From NCBI RefSeq assembly GCF_018406645.1, contig NZ_AP024546.1, forward strand, positions 1,054,001 through 1,118,000: DNA of 64,000 bases, read 5' to 3'. The stretch comes from Lysobacter helvus. GTDB lineage: Bacteria > Pseudomonadota > Gammaproteobacteria > Xanthomonadales > Xanthomonadaceae. The translations under genes were made by a program, and so were the position numbers. Positions within the stretch are counted from its first letter, which is position 1. Each line of letters starts with the position of its first letter. The notes under the pieces were generated by a model, which made no database searches, was not told where the DNA came from, and worked only from the letters and a program-made list of their open reading frames with translations. Positions 50,003 through 58,408 of this stretch are shown one piece after another.

Positions 50003-50740
50003 GTGCGTTTTTCGCAGGACAATGTTGATGACCTGCTGAACGCATGGCCTAGCTTGCGTCGCGTACCCAGCATGCGCGCTGATGCGACCGTACTGGAGGG
50101 GCGGCTTGAGTTCGTACTCGAGCCGCCCGGATTCCCACCTGTCGACGACTGCTACTCGGTTCGCATCGAAGTGCCTCTGGGTCCTACGGAAAGCGTTCCG
50201 GAAGTGTTCGAAACAGGGCGGCGAATTCCTCGGGACTCTGATCACCACGTTAATCCGAATGGCGCGCTGTGCCTTGGATCGCCGTGGCGAGTTCAGCAGC
50301 TTCTCGGTCGTCCGGTGTCCCTTGTCGCCTTGGTGGAGCGTTGCGTCGTCCCCTTCTTTTATGCGGCCACATGGCGTGCGCAGGGAAACAATGAGTACCC
50401 GTTCGCCGAACTGCCCCACGGGCGGGCCGGGCTTCTGGATGACTACTCATCCATTCTGGGCGTCGAGCGCTCCGCAGCGGTTCTCCAGGCACTGGAGGCC
50501 TTGGCGCGGCGTCGGCGTGAGGCGAACAAGCTTTCGTGCCCATGTGGCTGCAGGGTTCGTTTGGGACGGTGCCGATACCGATTTGTGCTCGATAAACTGA
50601 GGCAGGGGATGCCGAGGTCTTCCTTTCGGCATCTTCGCGATCAATTCAGGCTTGAGTACCCGCCCGAAATGCCACCGCGGAGGGCGCGCCGTAAGCTGCG
50701 CTCTTGGCGCACGCAAGGCCGACGAGGCCGGAAAAATTGA
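50003..50740 (+). CDS. CBASS E2-like conjugating protein with SEC-C-like cysteine cluster
   Basis: A 245-residue protein, GTG start three bases after the CD-NTase stop. Residues about 30-135 have an E2 (ubiquitin-conjugating) layout with HHVNPNGALCLGSPW, where C90 would be the thioester cysteine and H81/H82 precede it as in the HPN region of E2s. A C-terminal cluster C179-x-C181-x-C183-x6-C190 (SCPCGCRVRLGRC) resembles a SEC-C zinc motif and is followed by a very basic tail. No E1 or JAB gene is present, so this fits the short type II CBASS in which an E2 alone acts on the cyclase. The domain call is by pattern and context. Confidence 0.72.
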   Translation: MRFSQDNVDDLLNAWPSLRRVPSMRADATVLEGRLEFVLEPPGFPPVDDCYSVRIEVPLGPTESVPEVFETGRRIPRDSDHHVNPNGALCLGSPWRVQQLLGRPVSLVALVERCVVPFFYAATWRAQGNNEYPFAELPHGRAGLLDDYSSILGVERSAAVLQALEALARRRREANKLSCPCGCRVRLGRCRYRFVLDKLRQGMPRSSFRHLRDQFRLEYPPEMPPRRARRKLRSWRTQGRRGRKN

Positions 50741-50884
50741 GGCGTTTCTCCGTAGCGTGTGAAACGGATCCAATGGACTCAGGCAACGATCCATTGTTGT
50801 AGGTTGAAGGATACGAGTAAGGATGCGAGTAACGTCCAATTCTCCGAGTTCATTCAATCTCGGTGTTTCAATAGCTTAGGGCCA

Positions 50885-52366
50885 TCAATTTGGTTGCTGG
50901 TGGCCCACCAAATCCGCCGCGATGCGCTTCGCCATGTATCCGTAAAACGGATTCCACGTCAGCCGCGTCAAGCTCGCCTCCGACATCACCAGCGCATTGC
51001 GCTCGCCCCGCACCGCGATCGCCCCCAGCTGCAGCACGTTCCGCCCCGAAGGAATCCGCCCATAGAGCGGATCGTCCTCCGGAAACGGCAACGCGACGTG
51101 CGACAACGAGTACACGTCCTTCGGATACGCGAGCCCGATTGGCTGCACCTGCACGGCGTTCGCACCGGCCGGTCGCGTGCGTTCCACCACGTTTGCATCG
51201 TCATCCGACGCCGCACCTACCAGCGTCAGCGTGTACGCATGCGCCGGCCCCTGCATCGCTGCCTGCGCCCATTCGTTGCCGGCCGTACGCAGCATCGGCC
51301 CGAGCACGCGGTTGTGGTTGACGTCGAACAACACGAGCTCGCTGCGGTTGTCCGGCAACCTGTCGAACAACTGCGTCATCACGCCTTGCGCGGTCACCGT
51401 GTCGTCCACCACCGACTGGAACGCCAGGATCGGCGGCACCTTGTCCATGCGTTGCTGCTTCGCCACCGCGTCCATCGCCACGCGCAGGTCGTCGGTCACC
51501 AGGTACGACTCGCGCGCCGCGCGCACGGGGAACGAGTTGTACTTGAACGGGTTGTACTCGGGCAGCTGGTCGAGCCACGCCGACCGCGCGTAGCGCCCGA
51601 ACATCGACGGCCATCCCGCCACGCCCGCATAGCGCGCGAAGCCGCTGACTTCGATCATCGGCGAGAGCAGCACGATGCGGTCCGCGTCGCTCGCCTCGCC
51701 GCGCCCGATGCGGCGCATCACGTGCAGCAGCGCGAGCGCGCCGCCGTTCGAATAGCCGACGAGGTGCACGGGCACGCGACCACCCGCGCGACGACGCGCT
51801 TCGGCCATCGCCATGTCCACCGCCGCGTTCCATTCGTCGCGGCCTTCGTGCGTGAGCCCCGCCGGCACGGTGCCATGGCCGGGCATGCGTGGCGCGAACG
51901 CGACGAAGCCCTGCCGTCGATACAACTCGGCGAGGCTGCGCATGCTGTACGGCGAATCGGACAATCCGTGCAGCAGCACCACCACACCGCGCACCGGGCC
52001 CGCGGGTTCGAGCACGAAGGAGCGGTTCCAGTCGCGGTCGTAGGCGAGCGGCGAGGCCTTGCTCGCATCGTTGTAGCGATTCAGCGGCGTGCGATCGGCA
52101 GGTTGCATCTCGCGCTGCAGGCGGCGATGCACCTGGTCGAACGTTGCGTTCTCGGCCGCGATGTACGCCTGCCAGGAATCTTGCGCGATGACATCGGCGC
52201 TCGGTTCGTCCGGCGCGAAGGTATGCCACGGCCGCAGTGGCGGCCCCTGCGTCGAATGCCAGGCGCGCAGTCCCACCAGCACCAGCACGACCAGCGCCAC
52301 CACCACGACGCCCTTGCGCACCAACCTGCCGAGACCGAAGGCCACGCGTCGCCACATCGTCGCCAT
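50885..52366 (-). CDS. Membrane-anchored alpha/beta hydrolase
   Basis: A 493-residue protein with an N-terminal anchor (GVVVVALVVLVLVGLRAW) and an alpha/beta hydrolase fold. VVVLLHGLSDSPYSMRSLA holds the oxyanion region. The nucleophile elbow is GYSNGGA. The acid is probably in FQSVVDDTVTAQG and the His in FDVNHNRVLGP. It is probably periplasmic; an esterase or lipase-like activity is likely but the substrate is unknown. The ATG at 52366 has AGGAG seven bases upstream. Its C-terminal codons are the first chromosomal-type sequence after the defence island. Confidence 0.85.
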   Translation of the reverse strand: MATMWRRVAFGLGRLVRKGVVVVALVVLVLVGLRAWHSTQGPPLRPWHTFAPDEPSADVIAQDSWQAYIAAENATFDQVHRRLQREMQPADRTPLNRYNDASKASPLAYDRDWNRSFVLEPAGPVRGVVVLLHGLSDSPYSMRSLAELYRRQGFVAFAPRMPGHGTVPAGLTHEGRDEWNAAVDMAMAEARRRAGGRVPVHLVGYSNGGALALLHVMRRIGRGEASDADRIVLLSPMIEVSGFARYAGVAGWPSMFGRYARSAWLDQLPEYNPFKYNSFPVRAARESYLVTDDLRVAMDAVAKQQRMDKVPPILAFQSVVDDTVTAQGVMTQLFDRLPDNRSELVLFDVNHNRVLGPMLRTAGNEWAQAAMQGPAHAYTLTLVGAASDDDANVVERTRPAGANAVQVQPIGLAYPKDVYSLSHVALPFPEDDPLYGRIPSGRNVLQLGAIAVRGERNALVMSEASLTRLTWNPFYGYMAKRIAADLVGHQQPN

Positions 52367-52421
52367 GCGCCCGCTCCTGCCACGCCCGATGCGGCGCATG
52401 GTGGCACAAGGCCGTCTTTCG

Positions 52422-54524
52422 CTAGAAGGCGAGCGCGACGTTCACGCCAGCGAACCAGTTCCGCCCCGGTGCCGGCTCGAAGTAGCGCCCGTTCGTGTCG
52501 CCCACGATGACCGACCCGATGTAGCCCACGTCGGCGATGTTGTCGACGCGCACGTACTCGCGCCACGTCCACTTGCCCGCGGTCTGCGCGAAGCCGACGC
52601 GCAGGTTGCCGAGCGTGTACGCCGGCGCGGCATCGGTGTTGCGATCGTTGGCCTGCAAGCGCCCGACGTACTGCACTTCGGCCGCGGCGCTGAAGCCGGC
52701 CCAACCCCCCGGCGTCCACGTCACCACGCCGAAAGCCTGTTTCGGCGGCACGCCGGGCAGCCGCGTGCCGGCGGGCACGACGACGGGCGGTGATCCGGTG
52801 GAGAAGCTTTCGCTGAAGGTCGCATCAAGCCACGAATAGTTGGCGTGCAGGTTGAAGTGCGTGCCGAAGTCCGCGTCCCACGCGGCCTCGAATCCTCGCC
52901 GTCGCGTCTTGCCTGCGTTGCGATACGTCGTGCGGCCGCCGGTCGCGGTGTCGACGACGATTTCCTGGTCGGTGTCCGCACCGAACACGGCTAGGTTGAG
53001 GCGCTGCGTCGCCGTCGGCAGCCACTTGATGCCGGCTTCCAACGACGTCGACGTCGCCGAATCGAGCCCGAGGTTCAAGCCCGCCCCCGTCGGCCGGTAC
53101 GCGAGCTCGGCGAGCGTCGGCGTTTCGAAGCCCTGCCCGTAACTCGCGTATACGTTGAGCGTATCGCTCGCATGCCACACGAGGCCGGCGATCGGGCTGG
53201 TGTCGCGGTACGTGCGCGATCCGCTGTCGTCGGGATTGGCGCCGACGATGTAGTGATCCTCCGAGTCGTAGTCCACGCGACTGGTGCGCAGTCCCAGCGT
53301 AAGCGACAGCGCGTGCAATGCATCCCACGTCAGCTCGGCGTAGGCGTCGGTGCTCTTCACGGTGTCGTCTTCGTTGCGCCGCAACTCGCCCTGCACGCCG
53401 AAATTGTTGACGAAGCCCAGGCGCGTCTCGCGCATGCGGTCGGCGTCGACGCCGAGCGTCAGTACCCACGGCCGGTCGGCCAGGGCACCGCGCAGGATCA
53501 AGCGCGCGCCCAGCCCGCCGAAATCACGATCGAGGTCCACCACGCCGCCCGACGATGTCGCCCCCACGCCCGTCAACGCGAGGAACTGCCGGATCTCGCG
53601 TCGTCCGTCGTAACCAGTGACGCGCAACATTCCATCGCCCGGCAGGTCCTGCTCCAGCGCGACGCCGCCCTGCACCATGTCCACGCTCTTACGCGTGTCG
53701 AACAAGGTTGCGACCGATGTCGCCTGTCGCGGATCCGCATCGACCTGCGCTTGCGTGAGCCCGAGTGGATCCTGCGATTCCGGCTGGTGCTGCGAACTTC
53801 CGATGACCGTGATGCGCGTGCGCGCGGAGGGCGCGAATGTGAACTTCGCGTTGACCACGTCGCGCGTCGCCGCGGAATGCTCGCGGTACCCATCGGTGTC
53901 GAAATGATTCGCCGCAACCACGTACCCAAGCTTGCCCGCGGTACCGTTGGCCTTGAGCTCAGCGTTGTAGGTCGCGTCGCTGCCCGCACTCAGCGCAAAC
54001 CCGGCCACCGGCGACGCGCCGGGATCTTCGGTGAACACCGAAATGACGCCACCCGACGCATTGCCATACAGCGTGGAAAACGGACCGCGCAGCACTTCGA
54101 TGCTTTTCGCCGACAGCAGGCTGAAACTCCCCGTCTGGCCCTGCCCGTCGGGCATCGTCGCGGGAATGAAGTCCTGGTACAGCCGCACGCCGCGCACGCC
54201 GAACGTCGCGCGCCCGCCGTAACCGCGCGAACTGACCTGGATGTCCTGCGCGTAGTTGTTGCGGTTGGCCGCGAACACGCCGGACACGCGCACCAGCGGT
54301 TCGGAGAGATTGATGCCGGGTTGGCCGTCGCGGATCGTGGCGCCGTCGACGACGTCGATGGACGCGGGCACATCGAAGCTGCGTTCGGCGCGCTTCGTCG
54401 CGGTGACGACCACCGTATCGAGCATCGCGGGCGTGGGCGCCGTCGTCGCCTGCGCGAAGGCCGCCAGCGGGCAGGCGAACAGCAGGGCGCCGGCCGGGAG
54501 TCGCGCGCGGCCCGCACGTGTCAT
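52422..54524 (-). CDS. TonB-dependent outer-membrane receptor
   Basis: A 700-residue outer-membrane importer. It has a signal peptide ending in AAFAQ, the TonB-box-like LDTVVVTATKRAE, a plug domain (VSSRGYGGRATFGVRGVRLY, IEVLRGPFSTLYGNASGGVI) and a beta-barrel ending in the aromatic FAGVNVALAF. The pattern is close to siderophore and metal-chelate receptors, but the ligand cannot be read. It has an unusually complete Shine-Dalgarno, GGAGGTGAT, three bases before the ATG. Divergent from the pseudouridine synthase gene. Confidence 0.92.
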   Translation of the reverse strand: MTRAGRARLPAGALLFACPLAAFAQATTAPTPAMLDTVVVTATKRAERSFDVPASIDVVDGATIRDGQPGINLSEPLVRVSGVFAANRNNYAQDIQVSSRGYGGRATFGVRGVRLYQDFIPATMPDGQGQTGSFSLLSAKSIEVLRGPFSTLYGNASGGVISVFTEDPGASPVAGFALSAGSDATYNAELKANGTAGKLGYVVAANHFDTDGYREHSAATRDVVNAKFTFAPSARTRITVIGSSQHQPESQDPLGLTQAQVDADPRQATSVATLFDTRKSVDMVQGGVALEQDLPGDGMLRVTGYDGRREIRQFLALTGVGATSSGGVVDLDRDFGGLGARLILRGALADRPWVLTLGVDADRMRETRLGFVNNFGVQGELRRNEDDTVKSTDAYAELTWDALHALSLTLGLRTSRVDYDSEDHYIVGANPDDSGSRTYRDTSPIAGLVWHASDTLNVYASYGQGFETPTLAELAYRPTGAGLNLGLDSATSTSLEAGIKWLPTATQRLNLAVFGADTDQEIVVDTATGGRTTYRNAGKTRRRGFEAAWDADFGTHFNLHANYSWLDATFSESFSTGSPPVVVPAGTRLPGVPPKQAFGVVTWTPGGWAGFSAAAEVQYVGRLQANDRNTDAAPAYTLGNLRVGFAQTAGKWTWREYVRVDNIADVGYIGSVIVGDTNGRYFEPAPGRNWFAGVNVALAF

Positions 54525-54583
54525 CGCATCACCTCCGATCCGTTGTCCGCCACACTACACGCACCGATCTCCAGGCTCCGTCC

Positions 54584-55144
54584 ATGCAAGACGACACGCG
54601 CCCCACCCCCGCCACGATCCTGCTGCACAAGCCCGTTGGCTTCGATGCCATCGAAGGCCGACGCCAGGCGGCGGGGCTCGTGAAGCCCGCGGCGCGCTGG
54701 AGCGAAGACCCCACCGGCATCGAACTGCTGGACCAGCATTTCCATCGCCTCACGCCGCTGGTGCCGCTGGATACCGAAGACAGCGGCCTGATGGTCTTCA
54801 CGCAGGACGGGCGCATCTGGCGCCACCTCACCGAGGACATCGAGCGGATCGAGCAGGAATTCATCGTCGAAGTCGACGGCGAGATCGCGCCCTACGGGCT
54901 CATCAAGCTCAACCATGGCCTGCGTTTCGGCCGCCGCGAACTGCCGCCGTGCAAGGTGAGCTGGCAGAACGAAATCCGCCTGCGCTTCGCGATCAAGAAC
55001 CCGGAGTCCGGGCAGCTGCGCGACATGTGCAGGCAAGTGGGGCTGGAGGTCGTGGCAATCCGCCGCATCCGCATCGGCAAGGTGCCGCTGGCGAAGATGC
55101 CGGTCGGCGATTGGCGTTACCTGCCGGCGGGTGAAAAGTTCTAG
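54584..55144 (+). CDS. RsuA/RluF-like rRNA pseudouridine synthase, no S4 domain
   Basis: A 186-residue enzyme that isomerises a specific uridine in rRNA or tRNA. The catalytic aspartate motif is present as TPLVPLDTEDSGLMVFTQDG. The family opening ILLHKPVGFDA and the C-terminal MCRQVGLEVVAIRRIRIGKV are clear. The N-terminal S4 RNA-binding domain of RsuA and RluF is missing, which makes the protein short. The target site is unknown. The stop codon shares its last base with the GTG of the next gene, so the two are coupled. Confidence 0.88.
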   Translation: MQDDTRPTPATILLHKPVGFDAIEGRRQAAGLVKPAARWSEDPTGIELLDQHFHRLTPLVPLDTEDSGLMVFTQDGRIWRHLTEDIERIEQEFIVEVDGEIAPYGLIKLNHGLRFGRRELPPCKVSWQNEIRLRFAIKNPESGQLRDMCRQVGLEVVAIRRIRIGKVPLAKMPVGDWRYLPAGEKF

Positions 55145-55467
55145 TGACCCGCAACGTCCTGTTCGTCTGCAGCCGCAACCGGCTGCGTAGCCCGACGGCG
55201 GAACACGTGTTCGCCGACTGGCCCGGCGTCGAAACCGCGTCCGCCGGCCTGGACCACGACGCGGACACGCCGCTGTCGCCCGAGTTGCTGCAGTGGGCCG
55301 ACGTCGTGTTCGTCATGGAACGCATGCATCGCGCGAAGCTCTCGACCCGCTTCCGCGCGCACATCGGCGGCAAGCGCATCGTGTGCCTGGACATCCCGGA
55401 CGACTACGCCCACATGGATCCGGCGCTGGTGGCGCTGTTGCAAACGAAGGTACCGCGCCACCTCTGA
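55144..55467 (+). CDS. Short low-molecular-weight tyrosine phosphatase-like protein
   Basis: A 107-residue protein with the phosphatase loop CX5R-S at its start (VCSRNRLRSPTAE). SAGLDHDA and a late DIPDDY supply a possible general acid. Classical enzymes are about 150 residues, so this is a compact subgroup whose substrate is unknown. It starts at a GTG whose first base is the last base of the preceding stop codon. A coupling to RNA modification or repair is suggested by that context only. Confidence 0.8.
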   Translation: MTRNVLFVCSRNRLRSPTAEHVFADWPGVETASAGLDHDADTPLSPELLQWADVVFVMERMHRAKLSTRFRAHIGGKRIVCLDIPDDYAHMDPALVALLQTKVPRHL

Positions 55468-55477
55468 GCTGGTGCGA

Positions 55478-56134
55478 TTACTTCACCACCGACAGCTTCA
55501 CCGTCTCTTCGTGGTGGATGTTCATCAGCGACTCCAGCAACTGCTCGTCCGCGCTGGAGCACACACCCAGCAGCAGCGCTTCCTCGCAGCCTTCGGCGGC
55601 GATGTACGCATGGCCCATGTTGGAATCGATGTACACCGATTCGCCGGCCTCGAGCACGATCGGGTCGTAGAACTCGGTGTGCACTTCCGCGCGACCTTCG
55701 AGCACGTGGATGTATTCCTCGCCCGGGTGGCGCACGAGTTCGCCGAACTCCTCGATGCTCTTGGCGCGCACGCGCGTGAGCACGGGGATCATGCGTTTGC
55801 GGCGCAGTTCCGGGCAGAGATAGAAGTAGTCGTAGTTCGGCGTGGTGACGCGCACGGCGTCGTCGATGCGGCCGATGCTGCGGCGCGCGGTGATCGCCTG
55901 TTCGTGCACGTCTTCGTCTTCGGCGAACAACTCCGACATGCGCAGGTTCAACCGCTGGCTGATCTGCAGCAGCTTGTCGTAGGTGAGGCTGAGGCGGTCG
56001 TGCTCGACCTTCGACAGCGTGGACAGCGGGATCCCGCAGCGCTGGCTCATCTCCTTGAGCGTCCAGTCGTTCCTGGCGCGCAGGGACTTGAGGAGGCTGC
56101 CGATGGTGGGGTGCTGTCGGGTCATGCCGGTCAT
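55478..56134 (-). CDS. XRE-family regulator with C-terminal cupin
   Basis: A 218-residue DNA-binding sensor. Residues about 8-65 form an XRE helix-turn-helix (TIGSLLKSLRARNDWTLKEM and CGIPLSTLSKVEHDRLSLTYDKLL). Residues about 125-205 form a cupin (GEEYIHVLEGRAEVHTEFYDPIVLEAGESVYI, in parts, and DSNMGHAY), which normally binds a small effector. Such proteins usually control neighbouring catabolic genes. It is divergent from the serine-hydrolase/dgcA cluster, and two palindromic promoter sites in that cluster are candidate operators. An ATG three codons downstream (56125) is an alternative start. Confidence 0.87.
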   Translation of the reverse strand: MTGMTRQHPTIGSLLKSLRARNDWTLKEMSQRCGIPLSTLSKVEHDRLSLTYDKLLQISQRLNLRMSELFAEDEDVHEQAITARRSIGRIDDAVRVTTPNYDYFYLCPELRRKRMIPVLTRVRAKSIEEFGELVRHPGEEYIHVLEGRAEVHTEFYDPIVLEAGESVYIDSNMGHAYIAAEGCEEALLLGVCSSADEQLLESLMNIHHEETVKLSVVK

Positions 56135-56217
56135 TGCTCCTGGTAAGAGGGCCCCTTCCTGGGGCGCCACAAAAGTACAGCTTCGGGGAGATTCTAGGTC
56201 TACATGACCAAAGTAGG

Positions 56218-56253
56218 TTGACAATTCTCCGATCAGGATGGTTATTCTCCTGA
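56218..56253 (+). promoter_or_regulatory. Promoter with palindromic operator, copy 1
   Basis: TTGACA at 56218-56223, then 18 bp to TTATTC. The inverted repeat TCAGGA-N9-TCCTGA (56233-56253) covers the -10. It is almost identical, base for base, to the block at 60744-60778: TTGACAATT, one C/T change, then TCCGATCAGGATG, one G/C change, then TTA. Proposed site of the adjacent XRE-cupin regulator. Confidence 0.72.
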
Positions 56254-56315
56254 ACGGCTCATTGGGCGCAGGGGGCGCCCGGGGCCACCGACATTTTCGA
56301 GGGGAGAGGAACCAG

Positions 56316-58355
56316 ATGCACCCGATCAAACGAGGTCCGCTGTCCGCCGCGCTGCTTGCGTTCGGGCTCGCGTGTACGACCGCCATGGCGCAGCAGTCGC
56401 CCGTGGTCCAGCCCGCCGCAACGCCGGTGGTGCCGCAGGCACCGGCCACGTCCGCCGCACCGCCGCCGGCCGACGCCATGCCCGCGCCGGCCGAGCGCCT
56501 GAATGCGACCGACCTGGAAGCCTGGCTCGATGGCTTCATGCCCTACGCGCTGGAGCAGACCGACGTCGCCGGCTCCGTGGTGGTCGTCGTCAAGGACGGC
56601 AAGGTGCTGCTGAAGAAGGGCTACGGCTTCTCGGACGTCGCCAAGCGCACGCCGGTGGACGCCGACAACACGCTCTTCCGCCCCGGTTCGATCTCCAAGC
56701 TGTTCACCTGGACCTCGGTGATGCAGCTCGTCGAGCAGGGCAAGCTGGACCTGGACGCCGACGTCAACCAGTACATCGACTTCAAGATCCCGCCGTACGA
56801 AGGCAAGCCGGTCACGCTGCGCAACATCATGACCCACACCTCCGGCATGGAAGAGGTGATCCGCGGCCTGATCGCCAACAACGAAAGCGAGATCCTGCCG
56901 CTCGACGCCACGCTCAAGCACTGGATCCCCGCGCGCATCTACGCGCCCGGCACCACGCCCGCGTATTCCAACTACGCCACCGCCATCGCCGGCTACATCG
57001 TGCAGCGCGTGTCGGGCGAACCGTTCGACAAGTACGTGGCCAACCACATCTTCGCGCCGCTGGGCATGCAGCATTCGTCCTTCAGCCAGCCGGTGCAGAA
57101 GAACTTCCACGACATGACGTCGAAGGGCTACGACACCGCCTCCGACGGCAAGGCCAAGCCCTACGAGTACATCAACCTCGCCCCCGCCGGCAGCCTGACG
57201 TCCAGCGGCGCGGACATGGGCAACTTCATGATCGCGCACCTGCAGAACGGCGCGTTCGGCGACCAGCGCATCCTCCGCGAAGACACCGCGCGCGAGATGC
57301 ACGAAACCGGCCAGCAGTCGGTCGGCCCGCTCAACAAGATGATGCTCGGCTTCTACGAAACCACCGCCAACGGCCACCGCGCGATCGCGCACGGCGGCGA
57401 CACGCAGTGGTTCCACAGCGACCTGCAGCTGTTCCTCGACGACAACATCGGCATCTACGTCTCGACCAACAGCTCCGGCAAGGAAGGCCACGCCCGCCTG
57501 ATCCGCGACGGCCTGGTCACCGCCTTCGTCAACCGCTACCTGCCGCCGAAGACCCCGGCCCCGGAAGCCGCTGGCGTCGATGAAAAGACCGCCAAGCAGC
57601 ACGCACAGATGATGGCCGGCTCGTACAACAGCAGCCGCCGCGCCGACTCCAACTTCATGAATCTCGTCTACATGCTTGGCCAGACGAAGGTCACCGCCAA
57701 CGAAGACGGCACCATCAGCGTCCCGATGTTCGCCAGCTACAGCGGCGCCCCGAAGAAGTGGCGCGAGATCAGCCCGTTCCTGTGGCAGGACACCAACGGC
57801 GGCGATCGCCTCGCGGCCGACGTCGTCGACGGCAAGGTGACACGCTTCAGCGCCGAACCGTATGCCTCGATCATGGTGTTCCAGCGCGCTGCGTTCTGGC
57901 AGACGCCGCCGGTGTTCCTGACGATGCTCGTCGGCAGCCTCGTCGTGCTGCTGCTCACCGTGCTCGCCTGGCCGGTGTCGGCGATGGTGCGTCGCCACTA
58001 TGGCGTGCGTTACGCGCTGGCGGGCCAGGATGCGCGCGCGCATCGCTGGATCCGCATCGCCTCGCTCGCGGTGCTCGCCTCGTTCGGCGCGATGTTCGGC
58101 CTGGTCGTCGCCATGCTGTCGAACTTCGACCTGATGACGCCCGCGCAGGACGGCATGATCGTCGCGCTGCGCTCGCTCACCACGATCCTGTTGCCGATCG
58201 GCGCCGTCATCGCGGTGTGGAATGCCTGGAAGGTGCTGACCAGCACGCGCAGGAAGTGGGCGAAGCTGTGGGCCGTCGTGGTCGCAGCCGCCTTCCTCTC
58301 GCTGCTGTTCATCGGATTCGCTTGCCACGTCTTCGGCTTCTCCGCCGACTATTGA
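56316..58355 (+). CDS. Beta-lactamase-fold serine hydrolase with C-terminal membrane helices
   Basis: A 679-residue exported protein. It has a signal peptide ending in AMAQ, a Pro/Ala linker, and a class C beta-lactamase/DD-peptidase fold at about residues 65-420. Motifs are SxxK as GSISKLF, YxN as AYSNYA and HGG as IAHGGDTQW. A smaller middle domain follows. From about 535 to the end there are four to five hydrophobic helices (TMLVGSLVVLLLTVLAWP, SLAVLASFGAMFGLVVAML and others). The active site probably faces the periplasm and may hydrolyse murein- or D-amino-acid peptides (inference from the dgc context). GGGGAGAGGA precedes the ATG. Confidence 0.85.
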   Translation: MHPIKRGPLSAALLAFGLACTTAMAQQSPVVQPAATPVVPQAPATSAAPPPADAMPAPAERLNATDLEAWLDGFMPYALEQTDVAGSVVVVVKDGKVLLKKGYGFSDVAKRTPVDADNTLFRPGSISKLFTWTSVMQLVEQGKLDLDADVNQYIDFKIPPYEGKPVTLRNIMTHTSGMEEVIRGLIANNESEILPLDATLKHWIPARIYAPGTTPAYSNYATAIAGYIVQRVSGEPFDKYVANHIFAPLGMQHSSFSQPVQKNFHDMTSKGYDTASDGKAKPYEYINLAPAGSLTSSGADMGNFMIAHLQNGAFGDQRILREDTAREMHETGQQSVGPLNKMMLGFYETTANGHRAIAHGGDTQWFHSDLQLFLDDNIGIYVSTNSSGKEGHARLIRDGLVTAFVNRYLPPKTPAPEAAGVDEKTAKQHAQMMAGSYNSSRRADSNFMNLVYMLGQTKVTANEDGTISVPMFASYSGAPKKWREISPFLWQDTNGGDRLAADVVDGKVTRFSAEPYASIMVFQRAAFWQTPPVFLTMLVGSLVVLLLTVLAWPVSAMVRRHYGVRYALAGQDARAHRWIRIASLAVLASFGAMFGLVVAMLSNFDLMTPAQDGMIVALRSLTTILLPIGAVIAVWNAWKVLTSTRRKWAKLWAVVVAAAFLSLLFIGFACHVFGFSADY

Positions 58356-58408
58356 CGTACCCCCGCGCGGCGGTTCACGCCGCCGCGCATTTTTTCCGGG
58401 ACTCCATC

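Larger units (their letters stand above)
40016..50884. other. Defence island behind tRNA-Ile: type I R-M plus CBASS
   Basis: Eight genes with no housekeeping role: a leftward restriction-modification operon and a rightward CBASS operon. They are bounded by the tRNA on one side and a chromosomal hydrolase gene on the other. Base composition is visibly less GC-rich than the flanks, most clearly inside hsdS (about 44300-45400). The 146 bp at 40016-40161 and the 144 bp at 50741-50884 hold no gene. No integrase, transposase or insertion sequence is present, so mobility is inferred from composition and tRNA position only. Confidence 0.7.

Noticed and set aside
40016-50884. Prophage or integrative element with its own recombinase
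   Set aside because: No integrase, excisionase, replication or structural phage gene is seen in the island.
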